From contig CANTUZ010000001.1 in the NCBI GenBank assembly GCA_947846985.1, forward strand, positions 36,294,727 through 36,358,726: DNA of 64,000 nt, written 5' to 3'. The notes under the pieces were generated by a model that saw only the letters and a list, made by a program, of their open reading frames with translations, did not search any database and had not been told where the DNA came from. Position numbers and translations under genes: made by a program. Positions 51,782 to 62,511 of this stretch are shown piece by piece (the first letter of the stretch is position 1; the number at the start of each line of letters is the position of its first letter). This DNA comes from Fratercula arctica. Lineage: Eukaryota > Chordata > Aves > Charadriiformes > Alcidae.

Positions 51782-51824
51782 CTCTTTTTAAATCTAAAAA
51801 ATTACTCTTTTTAAATCTAAAAAA
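51782..51824 (+). repeat. Tandem duplication, period 23 bp
   Basis: CTCTTTTTAAATCTAAAAAA occurs at 51782-51801 and again, identical, at 51805-51824, followed by an extended A run. Confidence 0.9.
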
Positions 51825-52549
51825 AAAAAACCCTCACTTGATTACATTTTTGTTTTAAACATAAAGCAAAAGTGTGAAATGCAGACTTTAACTGTCACAT
51901 CTCTTAATTAATTTTCCTTTTTCATGCTTTGTGAAACAACTGTTTCAGTCTTAACTCCCTCCTGTTCCTCGCTTCAAAGAGCTTCACTTCTTCGAAAATA
52001 AAACAAGTTCTCAGATAGGTGGGGTAGTTAAACTAAAGCATGCTATGTGGGTTGCAGATAAAAACATTCAAAGAATTTCCACTATAATCATGCCTAAATG
52101 GCTGATCAGGGAGTATATATGGAGGGGAACTGATTAAATAATGAAAGCTATCCTTCAGCTAGTATAGTTAACTGAACTGAATTAATCATAAGTATTCTTC
52201 CTGAGTTCAGCAGAGGTACTGGTCTAGAGAGCTTGCATCAAAGATCAGCATGCTCTTTGGGCTCTCTGAAGTCCATTTATTGTGTTATGCTTCTGAATTG
52301 CTGGCTAACTCTTTTTTAACTGTAATGAGGATGAATTTTGGTTGCTCTAAAGTAGGTTTTGGGTAGGTTTTTAAACTGTTGTTATGGGATTGTGAATTCC
52401 CGTCACCAAGGACACATAGAAGCTTAAAAAATCCCACCCAGACATCTGGGGACTGCAAGACATATTTTGAGTGCCTTGAAGATTCTCACTGCAATAATTA
52501 GTTGTATTTGATATAGTGAGCCAATTGGCTAGTTTCTGTCCTTTTTGAA

Positions 52550-52590
52550 ATTTCCTTTCCTTCATTTCCTTTCCTTTCATCTTCCACATC
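52550..52590. repeat. TTTCC-rich pyrimidine tract
   Basis: Irregular TTTCC/TTTCCTTCA units on the plus strand; low-complexity polypyrimidine. Confidence 0.75.
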
Positions 52591-53728
52591 TTCCTCTTTC
52601 ACTGTGAATTTTCGTTCCATATAATACAACACTACTTCCTGTCATATTTCAGAATAGGATAAAGATATTCTGAAATGTAAAAGTCACAAAATCAAACATA
52701 AAAATTTCTTGTGAAAGAAATATATTGTACTACTGAATTAATTTCTTTAAATTATGCTGCTTTCTGAAGTGCCTCCTTTTTGTGATCTATTTTTGTCTAA
52801 ATTGTCTACAGTAAAAGAGGACACCAGGATCCCTGGAAAATAAATTATGTTGAGACTGTTGCAAATTATGTTCTTCAATATCACAAAACAGTGAGGTGAG
52901 CCTGATTCTGATGAGAATGAACTTTCTGAAGTAAATCTTCTCGAGTCACTATTTTTTTTCATGTTTTCCATCTTCTAGGACAAAACAGGATCCGTGGTTA
53001 CTGAAATATCCAATAACAATGTCTACTGAGTTCATACAACTTAAAAATGTTTTACAAAACTGTATTTTGTTGAAAAAATGGGCTTTCAGAGATTTTCATC
53101 AGTTCAGACAGGAACATGACTCAAGTACTTTAATAGCAAAAAAATATTTTTTACATTAAAAACCATTCTCAAAAATAGTGTATATCCTATTTCAGAAACA
53201 AAGGTTAAACTCACAAAGAAAATCAAACATCAAGAGGTCAAAATGTTAGAGACAGATGATCATGTCTTGTGGTGATCTCCGTGGGAGGTAGGGAGAGAGA
53301 AATCCTTCTCCTCCAGGACTTTAACAGCTCTGGGGTTTCTTTCTGGCCATTACTTCAGCTTTGAGAGTGAATCTTTGCTCTTACCTTCAAGTTCCTGGCT
53401 TTATCACATGTGGAACATTTCTTCTGCTTGCCTCCATTAGACTTTAGCAAATTCCTTCGCACATTCTACTGTGTATAAGGAACTGTTGGCCTCTTAAATT
53501 TTCCTCCTTGATTGAGATGATTTACAGTGCTCAAAGGTACATCATGAGCTCTCTAAGCTGGTGGGAAGGCAAGTCTTTCGTAATGCAAGAATTAAATAAT
53601 TTTGAATGGGAAAGTGTGGACTAAATTTTTGGATACATAAAGATATTGCTAAGAAGTGTCTTTTATTAGGCAACAGTTGTCACAATAAAATACAAGCAGA
53701 GTATATAAAAGGAAAGAAAAGAAAACAG

Positions 53729-54150
53729 AATCATAGAATCATAGAATCTTCATGGCTGGAAAGGACCTTTGAGATCATCAAATCCAACCGTACACACACA
53801 AAAAACCCCTACACTCTCTGTCACTAGAGCATGCCCTGAAGTGCCAAATCTACACGTTTCTTAAATACCTCTAGGGATGGTGACTCAACCACCTCCCTGG
53901 GCAGGCTGTTCCAGTGCCTCACCACTCTTTCAGCAAAGTAATTCTTCCTAATATCTAATCTAAACCTCCCCTGCCGCAACTTCAGACCATTTCCTCTGGT
54001 CCTGTCATTATTCACTTGGGAGAAGAGGCCAACACCCACCTCTCTACAACCTCCTTTCAGGTAGTTGTAGAGGGCAATGAGGTCTCCCCTCAGCCTCCTC
54101 TTCTCCAAACTAAACATGCCCAGTTCCCTCAGTTTCTCCTCATATGACTT
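53729..54150 (-). mobile_element. CR1 LINE, 5'-truncated, minus strand
   Basis: Read on the minus strand, it contains the C-terminal end of ORF2, a short 3' UTR and a terminus of two ATTCTATG-type units at 53729-53747. A short ACAC/A-rich expansion at about 53791-53807 interrupts the 3' UTR. CR1 similarity starts abruptly at about 54150, next to a cluster of palindromes. The 3' end (CAAAGGTCCTTTCCAGCCAT-like on the minus strand) differs from the 15.5 kb copy, so it is another subfamily. Confidence 0.96.
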
Positions 54151-54177
54151 AGAAGTCATGTGAGTCATATGACTCAT
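53824..54177 (-). pseudogene. CR1 ORF2 C-terminal remnant (117 codons)
   Basis: The uninterrupted frame encodes the usual CR1 C-terminus: [68 protein letters not shown], ending LALQGML. The first eight or nine residues (MSHMTHMTS) are encoded by the palindromic junction DNA and are not CR1. The catalytic domain is absent, so the protein could not act as a reverse transcriptase. The good state of the frame suggests a moderately young insertion. Confidence 0.92.
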
Positions 54178-54183
54178 ATGAGT
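54141..54183. repeat. Nested palindromes at a CR1 5' junction
   Basis: Three overlapping inverted repeats lie exactly at the truncation point. They are CATATGACTT/AAGTCATGTG (54141-54150 and 54153-54162, one mismatch, 2-nt loop), the perfect 14-mer GAGTCATATGACTC (54162-54175) and the perfect 12-mer ACTCATATGAGT (54172-54183). The first arm lies within or at the edge of CR1; the rest is outside it. Confidence 0.9.
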
Positions 54184-56489
54184 CTATGAGAAGAAACGCA
54201 ACAAAGATAAAAGAAAGGTGATGTGCATCAAAGCAATGCTTTTAAATACACTGTGAACTGACTGTTTCACTAGTGTGTCCCCATACAAACTTTGCTAGAG
54301 ATCAAACCTATAACGTAACATACTGAACCTTATAACATAACATACTGTGTAGCAGTAGTGATGTGTGGGTAACACGTGGATGATTCCACTAGAAGAGGAA
54401 AAAATGTGTCTGTCTTTAATGCATTTTACAGATGTAGTCACCTACTTTTTAATTAAGCGCATATTGACTTTTACATTATAACAGTAAATACTCCTGAAAA
54501 TGCAGCATGAGTGGAGAGTGACTTAAATTATATAAAACCAGTTTGAGTTTCTTAACAAAATGAAGAGGTTTCCTTTCAGTATGAGAGCACATATATACCA
54601 CCAAAATTGATCTTCAGCTTAATGTTGTCAAACTGACTGGTAGTGGCATAAGCTCAGAGTATGTTATGATTTGGAACATAAGAAAGAATTGTGAATTTCC
54701 TTTCCTGTATTTTGTCTTTAAATGTTACCCCAGAAGCAAAAAAAGAAAATATGAGGTTCGTGACATATCTAAATGAGCAGAAAACAGTGGCTGTCATGAC
54801 ATGTTTAACTCTGGGCTAATGAAGAAAAGGAAGCATTGTTGCAAAATACTGTATTGCACTTGGTGAATTAACAGCTTTCTTAATTTTTTCTGCTTCTACT
54901 TTTTTCTCTTTATATCCTTAGAGACAAAGTTTGGCATGATCCCACAGAACTCATTATGTCTCCATAAGTCTGCATAGGAGTACTGTGACAACAAAAATAA
55001 ATTCATTTAATCTAGAAATATGGTTAAAAAAATCCACTCATCTGGGTCTGATTTAAATTAAATAGACTTGTCAATTTTAATTTTGAGATATAGTACACAA
55101 AATGCTACAGGGACTTAATTCTCTCTTATGACTCTTAAAAGTCACAGGTTTCAACACCTGTTGACTTCAGATGGACTTCCATCATATATTTGAACTGGAT
55201 GCATAGCTTTCTTTTTAAGCTTCTTTGTCAGCTAAGACCATTACATAAACAAGTGTATATCACCATCTACTAGCAGAATATGTAATATCAGTGAGTTTAA
55301 GAGTCTTTGCCTAAGCTAGCTTTGAAAATTTATATCATATAACTGAGTTATGATTTTCTGTACCCACATAATGTTAAAAAGCCTGAAAACATTTTTAGAA
55401 AATAGGACATGAATTCTGGGCTTAAAACTATAAAATATTCACATTTTAGCCACTATGATCTACTCCCTCAAGTGCAAATGCTAATACTACTGTAAGCAAG
55501 AGAGTTGAAGGATGTGAGACAAGATTTGTACAGAAAGGTAATATCCTTTATTAGACAAAACGCTATGAGTGGAAAAAAGTTTTTTCATATATTATTTCTT
55601 ATTCATGCTTAGTACTTGCTTTTCCAGCATGTGGTTCTTGTCTCAGTCCAGAGAAAGCTTGTTTGTTTGTTTTTCCTAAAGGTGCTATCTCCTCTCACAA
55701 GCCATGTCTCACGAAATATGTGAGAGATGGTGGTGGAGCTATCTCTGTTATAGCATGAAAAGTTATAATATGTTGATGGTGTAATATACAGTAAAGTTGC
55801 AAGATGAAGGTTTCAACATATTGCTTTTTGGTTGCAGAAATCAGTCAGATTTCATGTCTAGGGACTTAATTGGAGCGTACAATAAGCCTGTGTAGGGTCT
55901 ACCCATCTCCCTTCTTTGAAGTACAGAGTTATTGGCAAAGTCCTAGAAACATCAAACACAATGATTTTCATATACTTCCTGACCACTAAGGAGAGATTGA
56001 AAAAATCTTAAACACATTGTCTATCTATTACCTTCATTGTGCAACCACATGAATTATGAATGTGCCAGCAAAACAGACAGACAGCAGGTTTGCCAAGTTG
56101 TCCATCTCAAGGGCCATCTTTTCATTCTGTGTTTAGTTGTACCAGTTGTGTCTTTATCATAAACTCACATTTCCGTCTTTTAATATTCTACTTCCTCTGT
56201 TGTAAAATGGAACGTAAAATGTTGGAAAGTAAAAAGAACCAAGAGGGGACCATCTAAGAAATCATAGACTTCAATACTATGAAATTTAACTGTCTCCAGT
56301 AATAGCCTTAATCTCTCATGCATCTGAAGATCTACTTGCCCTTATATTGCTTCCTGTCCAGTTACCACATGTGCACAATTTTATTTTACGCACAATTTTC
56401 CCTTGATCATTCAGTCTTATTAACTTTTTAAAGTTAATGGGAGCCTTTTTATTCACTTCAACAGACCGTCCACAGATTAGATTGAACAC
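54184..56489. other. Gene-free AT-rich DNA
   Basis: No gene or named repeat recognised. A small tandem duplication at 54309-54347 is the only structure noted. Confidence 0.6.
54309..54347 (+). repeat. Tandem duplication, period 22 bp
   Basis: TATAACGTAACATACTG (54309-54325) recurs at 54331-54347 with a single G/A difference, which destroys the only CpG. Confidence 0.9.
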
Positions 56490-57540
56490 AGGCACATAAA
56501 GGACAAGAAAGTCATCAGTAGTCAGCATGGATTCACCAAGGGGAAGTCATGCTTGACCGACTTGATAAACTTCTATGATGAAATGGCTGGCCTGGTAGAT
56601 GAGGGGAAAGCAGTGGCTATTGTCTACCTGGACTTCAGAAAGACCTTTACCTGTAAGATCCTCATAGATAAGTATGCTAATGTATGATCAGTGACATGAA
56701 GTCTAGTTGGAGTCTGGTAACTAGCAGTATATCCCATGGGTCACTACTGGGTCCAGTCCTGTTTAATATCTTTACTAACAATATGGATGATGGGGCAGAG
56801 AGTACCCCTCAACAAGTTAACTGATGACAAAAAACTGGGAGGAGTGGATGATAAGCCAGAGGGTCATGGTGCTGGCCAGAGGGTCCTCAACAGGCTGGAG
56901 AAATTAGTCGACAGGAAGCTCATGGAGTTCAACAAGGGGAAGTGCAAAGTCCTGCACTTGGGACAGAACAACCCCATGCACTAATATATACTGGGGGCTG
57001 CCCAGCTGGAAAACAGTTTGGCAGAAAAGGCCTCAGCGGTTCTGGTGGACACCAACTTGAACAGGAACCAGACACATGCCCTTGCTACAAAGAATGCAAA
57101 TGGTATCCTGGACTGCATTAGGCAAAGTATTGCCAGCAGGTCAAGGGAATCTTTTCCTTTTATTCAGCACTGTTGAGGCTACACGTGGAGTCCTGTGTCC
57201 AGTTCTGGGATCCTCACTTCCTGAAAGGAGGTTGTAGAGAGGTGGGGGTCAGTGTCTTCTCCCAAGTAACAGGTGATAGGACAAGAGGAAATGGCCTGAA
57301 GTTACATCAGGGGACGTTTAGATTGGATGTTAGGAAAAATTTCTTCACTGAAAGGTTTGTCAAGCATTGAAACAGGCTACCCAGGGAAGTGGTGGAACCG
57401 CCATCCCTGGAGATATTTAAAAGATGGGTAGACATGGTGCTTAGGGACATGGTTTAGTGGTGGTTTTGGCAGTGTTAGGTTGATGGTTTGACTCAATGCT
57501 CTTAAAGGTCCTTTCCAACCTAGTTGATTCTATGATTCTA
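56490..57540 (+). mobile_element. CR1 LINE, long copy with internal deletions, plus strand
   Basis: The most complete CR1 in the window. It begins inside ORF2 (GGACAAGAAAGTCATCAG, then the conserved stretch around GTCAGCATGGATTCACC) and runs through the reverse-transcriptase core to the C-terminus, 3' UTR and terminal GATTCTATGATTCT at about 57527-57540. A large internal deletion at about 57220 joins the segment encoding CVQFWDPH directly to the one encoding LKGGCREVG, dropping roughly 60 codons. Further losses lie around 56655-56760. It is inactive. A solo LTR sits 12 bp past its 3' end. Confidence 0.96.
56520..57440 (+). pseudogene. CR1 ORF2 remnant with reverse-transcriptase core
   Basis: Read through frameshifts and stops, it shows the reverse-transcriptase segment around VYLDFRK (56618-56642) and the active-site motif region as LTDDKKLGG in a frame starting at 56736, where most CR1s have FADDTKLGG, so the two catalytic Asp remain. 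The thumb and C-terminal parts follow in a separate frame (57173-57370: [33 protein letters not shown]). In-frame stops lie near 56982 and 57368. Several frame breaks and the ~60-codon deletion make it a dead copy. Confidence 0.9.
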
Positions 57541-57992
57541 AGAGAGACATGGTGTGGAATAATTACTAAACTGGCCAAGAATAAAAAAGCACAGCATTGT
57601 TCACACATTAAGGAAAAGTATAAAGTCAAGAGGTTTCTGAGGTAAAAAACAGCCGGAGCTGGCATGGGAAGGATGCAACATCTGCGGTTCCCTGTACAAG
57701 GTTGCTTGCAAAGCTAGACGAGGGATGGAACAAAATGTTATCATTCCGTGGCCTTGCCTTGTGACAAAGAGCAGATATAGGAATGAGATGGTACTATGGA
57801 ACTGATAAACTGCCTACTTGCTACCCTGAGCCAACATTTAATCAAATTTTGATGAAATGCTGTCCTTTGTGTGAACTTTGCTCATCCTAATGTACCAAAA
57901 CACACCTCCATCCCGGAGGCTACCACCCTCCAAGGTGCGACCACTCATAATAAAAGCATTTATGACTAAAGTCACTCAAACTCCACTTTGAA

Positions 57993-58005
57993 GATAAAAA
58001 ATAGT
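57993..58005 (+). promoter_or_regulatory. Candidate LTR promoter (TATA-like)
   Basis: GATAAAAAATAG lies about 330 bp before the AATAAA signal and just before a GC-richer stretch, as a U3 TATA box would. The match is imperfect and activity is unknown. Confidence 0.35.
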
Positions 58006-58330
58006 ACAAAAATAGCCCCAGAGAGAGGGGATATCAGGGAAGACACCATCGTGAAGAACTCCATCACTGACTTTCGGGACCAGTCGACGGGCTGAGCCTT
58101 TCTTCCCCCCCATAGGGACGCCTTTGGGTAAGACTTAGATTATACCGAGTGCTTCCTTGGGGAACTTAGAAATCTCTCTAGAGAATCTCTATCCTACATT
58201 TATAGCCAGGCTGTATTGTTTATAACTTTGTCGTGCATTTTGTATATTTAACAATATCTTTATTTGCACGTGCTTTGCAGACAATGTATTTGTCACGGGC
58301 AATCCTAAGAACCTATATATCTGTTGTTTA

Positions 58331-58336
58331 AATAAA
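58331..58336 (+). terminator. LTR polyadenylation signal AATAAA
   Basis: Canonical AATAAA within the solo LTR, followed by CTGCACTG and a GT/T-rich stretch (GGTTTCTC) suited to cleavage and polyadenylation. Confidence 0.6.
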
Positions 58337-58638
58337 CTGCACTGTTTAAGTAGCTAGTCATTTTGGTTTCTCACTGAACACGACCAAAGACTCAAGAGTG
58401 GCCGTGCTAGTTCATGAGTACGACTAGACTGAAAGTGCAGTCCACTATTAGTGTATCCAAATCGTAATAGTTTAATACATATTAAATGTGACTGGACTGA
58501 TAGAGCTGAATTGGGCATCACTCAGAATTCAAACCTAGCCGCACCCAGCCTCCCACCTTGATGAGGAGTGTTAGAACACAAGGGGGTTTATTTTCTGCCA
58601 AAACCGCTTTACCCCTTTTCACGCAACACATGGGCATA

Positions 58639-59089
58639 TTGGAGAGAGTCCAACAAAGGGCACATGGATGATGAGTAGACAAGAGCAGCTCACATATGAG
58701 GAAAGGGTGAGAGGGCTGGGACAGTTCAGTGTGAAGAACATAAAGCTCAGGGAGGATCTCATCTATGTTTATGAACATAGAAGTTCTAAAGAAGATGGAG
58801 CCAGGCTCTTTTCAGCAGTGTCCAGTGATGGGACCAGAGGCAATGGGCACAAAGTGAACACAGGAGGTTTTGTCTGAAAAACAGGAAAAAATGTTTTCAT
58901 GTGAAGGTGACTGATCACTGGCACAGATTGACCAGAGAAGCTGTGAATTCTCTCACCTTGGAGATATTCAGAAGCTGTTTAGATATGGTCTTGGGCACTC
59001 AGCTCTAGGTGTCCCTGCTTGAGCAGGGGGGTTGGACAAGATGAACTCCAGAGGTCCCTTCCAACCTCAACCATTCTGTGATTCTGTGG
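58639..59089 (+). mobile_element. CR1 LINE, 5'-truncated, plus strand
   Basis: It starts at the ORF2 region encoding the ERVQ-like segment and continues through LTYEERVRGLGQFSV, LREDLIYVYEH, ARLFSAVSSDGTRGNGHK (frame 58668-58877) to a GAGGTCCCTTCCAACC 3' UTR and terminal ATTCTGTGATTCTGTG. The 3' terminal repeat uses ATTCTGTG, not ATTCTATG, so this is a different subfamily from the CR1 at 56.5-57.5 kb. Frameshifts after 58875 and elsewhere kill the frame. It begins about 60 bp behind the solo LTR. Confidence 0.96.
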
Positions 59090-62000
59090 TCTAAAATCAG
59101 AATTAATACAGAATATTGCCATCCACTTCTTGTCAGCATGGAAGAAATTACGTAAATTTACTGTAAAATATTGTTATGAGTAGTACAAAATGAATTTAAG
59201 GTTTGAATGTAGACATAAAGAAATACAAGTGTCATTTTATTATTAAAATTTCACCCTTGAAATATATCTGTTCATCACTTCATCTCAAAATTCTGTCATC
59301 TGTGTTCATTGAAATGGACAGTAATTAAATTCATGGTATTTTCTGTCTTTTCTTTGTGTATGGAATATTTTTTCTCATTTAAAGTTCAGGAAAACAAAGT
59401 ACTAATATTGCTTATATAGTTCCAGAATAAGACCATAATGATATTGCTAGATTTTAATTAATCCTTGTTATTTCAGAATTTTGCATAAGAAGAAAATAAC
59501 TGTTAACTGCTATCTATTCTCATTAGAAGCCTTTCATATGAAATAGGTATCATGATTTCCACTTTTTTGTAATACGTAAATTAAATTAATGTGACCCACA
59601 ACTATAGACTGTTCCTCATAGCTGTCTGTGTTTTGATCAGCTGGACGTTTCTTGTTTATACCTTGGTAACCTGTTGGGAAAAAGCAGAATTGGCTAAGCA
59701 ATTAAAATTCAAAATAAGTCATAGTAGTACAATACATGGACATAGAACCTGATTTCACATAATGAAGACAGCATTGAAAAACTCCAGTACCTCATTTTTG
59801 GACACAGATTTTAATGAGAACAGAAACTGGCACAATATACATCAGTATGACATGATTTCTTGGACATACAGGGGATAGGAGAGGTGAAATATTAAAATCT
59901 CAAGACGTTCTCATTAGTCTGAAGGCTGAAAAACTATGATTGTATTGCGTCACTACAATCCAGTCCAAGAGGAAAGAACCCTGTCAATTTTTCAAGCAGT
60001 TAAAATAATAAAGTAAAATGTTAATTTGCAGAGAAATGCAGAGATATTTTTTTTACATTACTTAAGTGAGACACAAACATTCCATCTTATCAGTTTTCAT
60101 TTCCAGTGTCTTGACCTGGAATGGGATCTGTGTCCTTAAGCAACTTATCTGGATCCTCTGAGCAATACATAAGGCAAGGTAACTTATTAATATTCCTATG
60201 TTAGTAGTAAATATTTTGTTTATTTGAATCTTCTCTACCAAATAGAACAAAAAGATGAGGATATTGTTAATAAACATTATCACTGATGAAGAATAAGAGA
60301 CATGTAACACACTTCATCCTTCCTGATGGGAGAATTGTCTTCTCTTGTGATTTTACCAAACAACTTATTCTAAAGTATTTTATTAGAGCACATTAAAATT
60401 CTCTACTTAACATTACATTATGGTTATAAAAAGCTTATATCTAGTTTGGTTCATTAATTGGCATGAATTGTTGTATTAGTATTGTTTTGCCAGTGATCTT
60501 TCTCTCTTAAATACCTTAATGGAGTAAAATGTAATGGAGATTAACAGACAGAGATCATGTAATGATATCTGAAATTTGTTGTATTAATGTTGAGATTCAT
60601 GTTGCATTGCTAAAGTGGTAACAAACTCTCACTAACATTACCCAGTGTTTCTGGGTATTATTATTTATCCTTTTCAATTATTTATTCTTTTTTTTTTCAA
60701 CTCTTCTTACTATCTTTTGGTTCTGTGCAGTAAGAGATTCTAGTAAGTCTCTTTTTCAGTAGCTTAAAATTGTTTGGTATTCCCTAAACCAGATGACTTT
60801 ATGCTGAGTTTTTTTGTCTGTTTTATGCAAATGTGAAGTCAAGTAAAATGTTATGGTCTTTGGAGGAAGTATATCTTGTCTAATCCAAATCACCTATTAA
60901 AAACATGTATCTCCATTGACAATAGGGATAGCCTAACATGATAACACTGCTCAATTTAGGTGCAACATTTAAATTTTTAAAGTTAGAGGTGATGAAGCCC
61001 AAGCCAAAAGATTCAGAGAGACTGTAAAGTTGTTATGTTTTAGTTAGTTGTTGGGTATTAGCTGAACAATCAAGAAAATTTTATTTCCTTGGCACTGCAA
61101 CAAAACAGTGTTAAACTGAATCCTGCCAGTTAGAATTTGAATTGACTAAGAGCAGACAAATAATTATTATAGTTCAGTCCTTATTTGAGACTGACAAACT
61201 ATTTAAAGACACAATGTGGATTGTCTCTGCACTATTTGAGAGGGTAGAGAAGCCTTTCTTTAAAGTGTGGTTTTCAACTTTATAGGGTGGATACCCACTG
61301 CAAGTGACTAATGGAAGCTGAAATCTTCTGTGCTCTCAATAATGATCTTCCAACTGGTACTTAGGAGAACCAAGAAGAAAGGGAAAGGTGAGAAGATTAA
61401 ATAATTGAGGGTAGCCCTTAATATACCATTTATATAATATTTAAGCATAACATAAAGTAACAACAAAATAAATGTGTGCCATTGCCAAAATATCCTGTTG
61501 TTTAATTTAGTATTTTAAAACCTCTAAATTAGTAGATTAGCCATGATAGATCACTGTATTTTCTTAATTTAAAATGTAATTTATTTTTTTACAATTAATT
61601 ATATAATAGATTATATTCAAATTAATAATTAATAATACAGTAGGAACAGTTTGAAACAAATTAAAACAGTCACTAACAATGAAAATAAATATTTAACATT
61701 AACTTTAAAATTTGACTAATTATCATCTTAAAAATGTGTAGCTGTGCAATCCAAATTACATGAGCAAAATTATAAGTATTTGCATAAGTCCCTATGAACT
61801 TTTTTATAATTCTGTATCTTGAACAAGAACATCTGCCTTGAAGAAAAAGGACCCTCAAGTGTCACTGTAATCCATTTTATTTATCCTTTTCAGCTCTTCT
61901 TAAGATCTTTCAGTTCAGTGCAATTATTTTTTGGTATCAACTTTCTGATTTTTTTTCCATTTTCAGATGTATAGTTTAAACCTCTCTAAAGAAGCACAGA

Positions 62001-62184
62001 AATTTCTATACTGTTAAAAGAGAGGTTGCAGCAGTTGGTTTTCTTTAGGCTTGTGAAGAGAAGAAATCTGATAGTCTCTTACAACAACAGCAAGTAAAGG
62101 TAAAAGGATGAGTGAGCCCTTTTTTTTCTCCTCAGTGGCAGATAACTGTGGCCACTGATTGTGGCTTGGGAGTTTCAGACTGGA
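59090..62184. other. Gene-free AT-rich DNA
   Basis: No gene recognised. A very A/T-rich patch at about 61560-61640 and scattered short T runs are the only low-complexity content. Confidence 0.6.
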
Positions 62185-62486
62185 CAGACAAAGCACTCTT
62201 TATGAGGGAGTGTAGCAATAGGATGAGGGGTAATGGTTTTAAATTGAAGAAGAGGAAATTTAGATTAGATATGAGGAAGAAATTCTTTACTGTGAGGGTG
62301 GTGAGATGCTGGAACAGGTTGCCAGAGAAGTTGTGGATGTTCCATCCCTGGAAGTGTTCAAGGCCAGGTTGGATGGGACTTTGAGCAACCTCATCTAGTG
62401 GGAGGTGTCCCTGCCCATGGCAGGGCAGTTGAAACTAGATGATCTTTAAGTCCCTTTCAACCCAAACCATTCTATTGTTCTATTAT
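62185..62486 (+). mobile_element. CR1 LINE, 5'-truncated, plus strand
   Basis: About 300 bp: the extreme C-terminus of ORF2 ([39 protein letters not shown]), then a frameshift, then a 3' UTR with TCCCTGCCCATGGCAGGGC and a final CCATTCTATTGTTCTAT. The 3' terminal repeat is slightly degenerate and is followed by an A-rich tract at 62489-62511. Its 3' end matches the minus-strand copy at 15.5 kb. Confidence 0.95.
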
Positions 62487-62511
62487 ATTAAAAAAAAAAA
62501 AAATAAAAAAA
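62487..62511. repeat. A-rich tract behind CR1
   Basis: Thirteen A, T, seven A, T, A. CR1 elements usually lack poly-A tails, so this is probably a later expansion or a pre-existing A-rich target. Confidence 0.8.

Larger units (their letters stand above)
42578..53728. other. Gene-free very AT-rich DNA
   Basis: No gene recognised over about 11 kb. Long homopolymers of 16 nt or more are absent, unlike the first 42 kb. The stretch includes AT-rich segments (44470-44620, 44950-45120, 45950-46075), a G/T-rich foldback at 44348-44412, a perfect hairpin at 46033-46071, a TG/TA microsatellite region at 49080-49262, a probable old dispersed repeat near 49950-50110, and a small tandem duplication at 51782-51824. 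A somewhat GC-richer patch at 51560-51700 shows no recognised content. Confidence 0.6.
57553..58578 (+). mobile_element. Solo LTR, ERV-L-like, about 1,026 bp
   Basis: The segment starts TGTGGAAT and ends TTAGAACA, the TG...CA ends expected of a retroviral LTR. It is flanked by near-identical 5-bp sequences, CATGG (57548-57552) and CAAGG (58579-58583), fitting a diverged target-site duplication. Inside are an A/T-rich promoter-like motif GATAAAAAATAG near 57993, a GC-rich R-like stretch with CCAGTCGACGGGC near 58080, and a poly-A signal AATAAA at 58331-58336, followed by the avian-LTR-like CTCACTGAACACGACC and GTGGCCGTGCTAGTTCATGA phrases. No gag, pol or env sequence is attached, so recombination between the two LTRs probably removed the body. 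Family assignment is from memory; the exact ends are the best guess, and CACTGAACA at 58372-58380 is an alternative 3' end. Confidence 0.7.

Noticed and set aside
56520..57440. Reverse-transcriptase-like coding as a host or retron gene
   Set aside because: The motifs and 3' terminal repeats are those of CR1, with multiple frame breaks and a large deletion.
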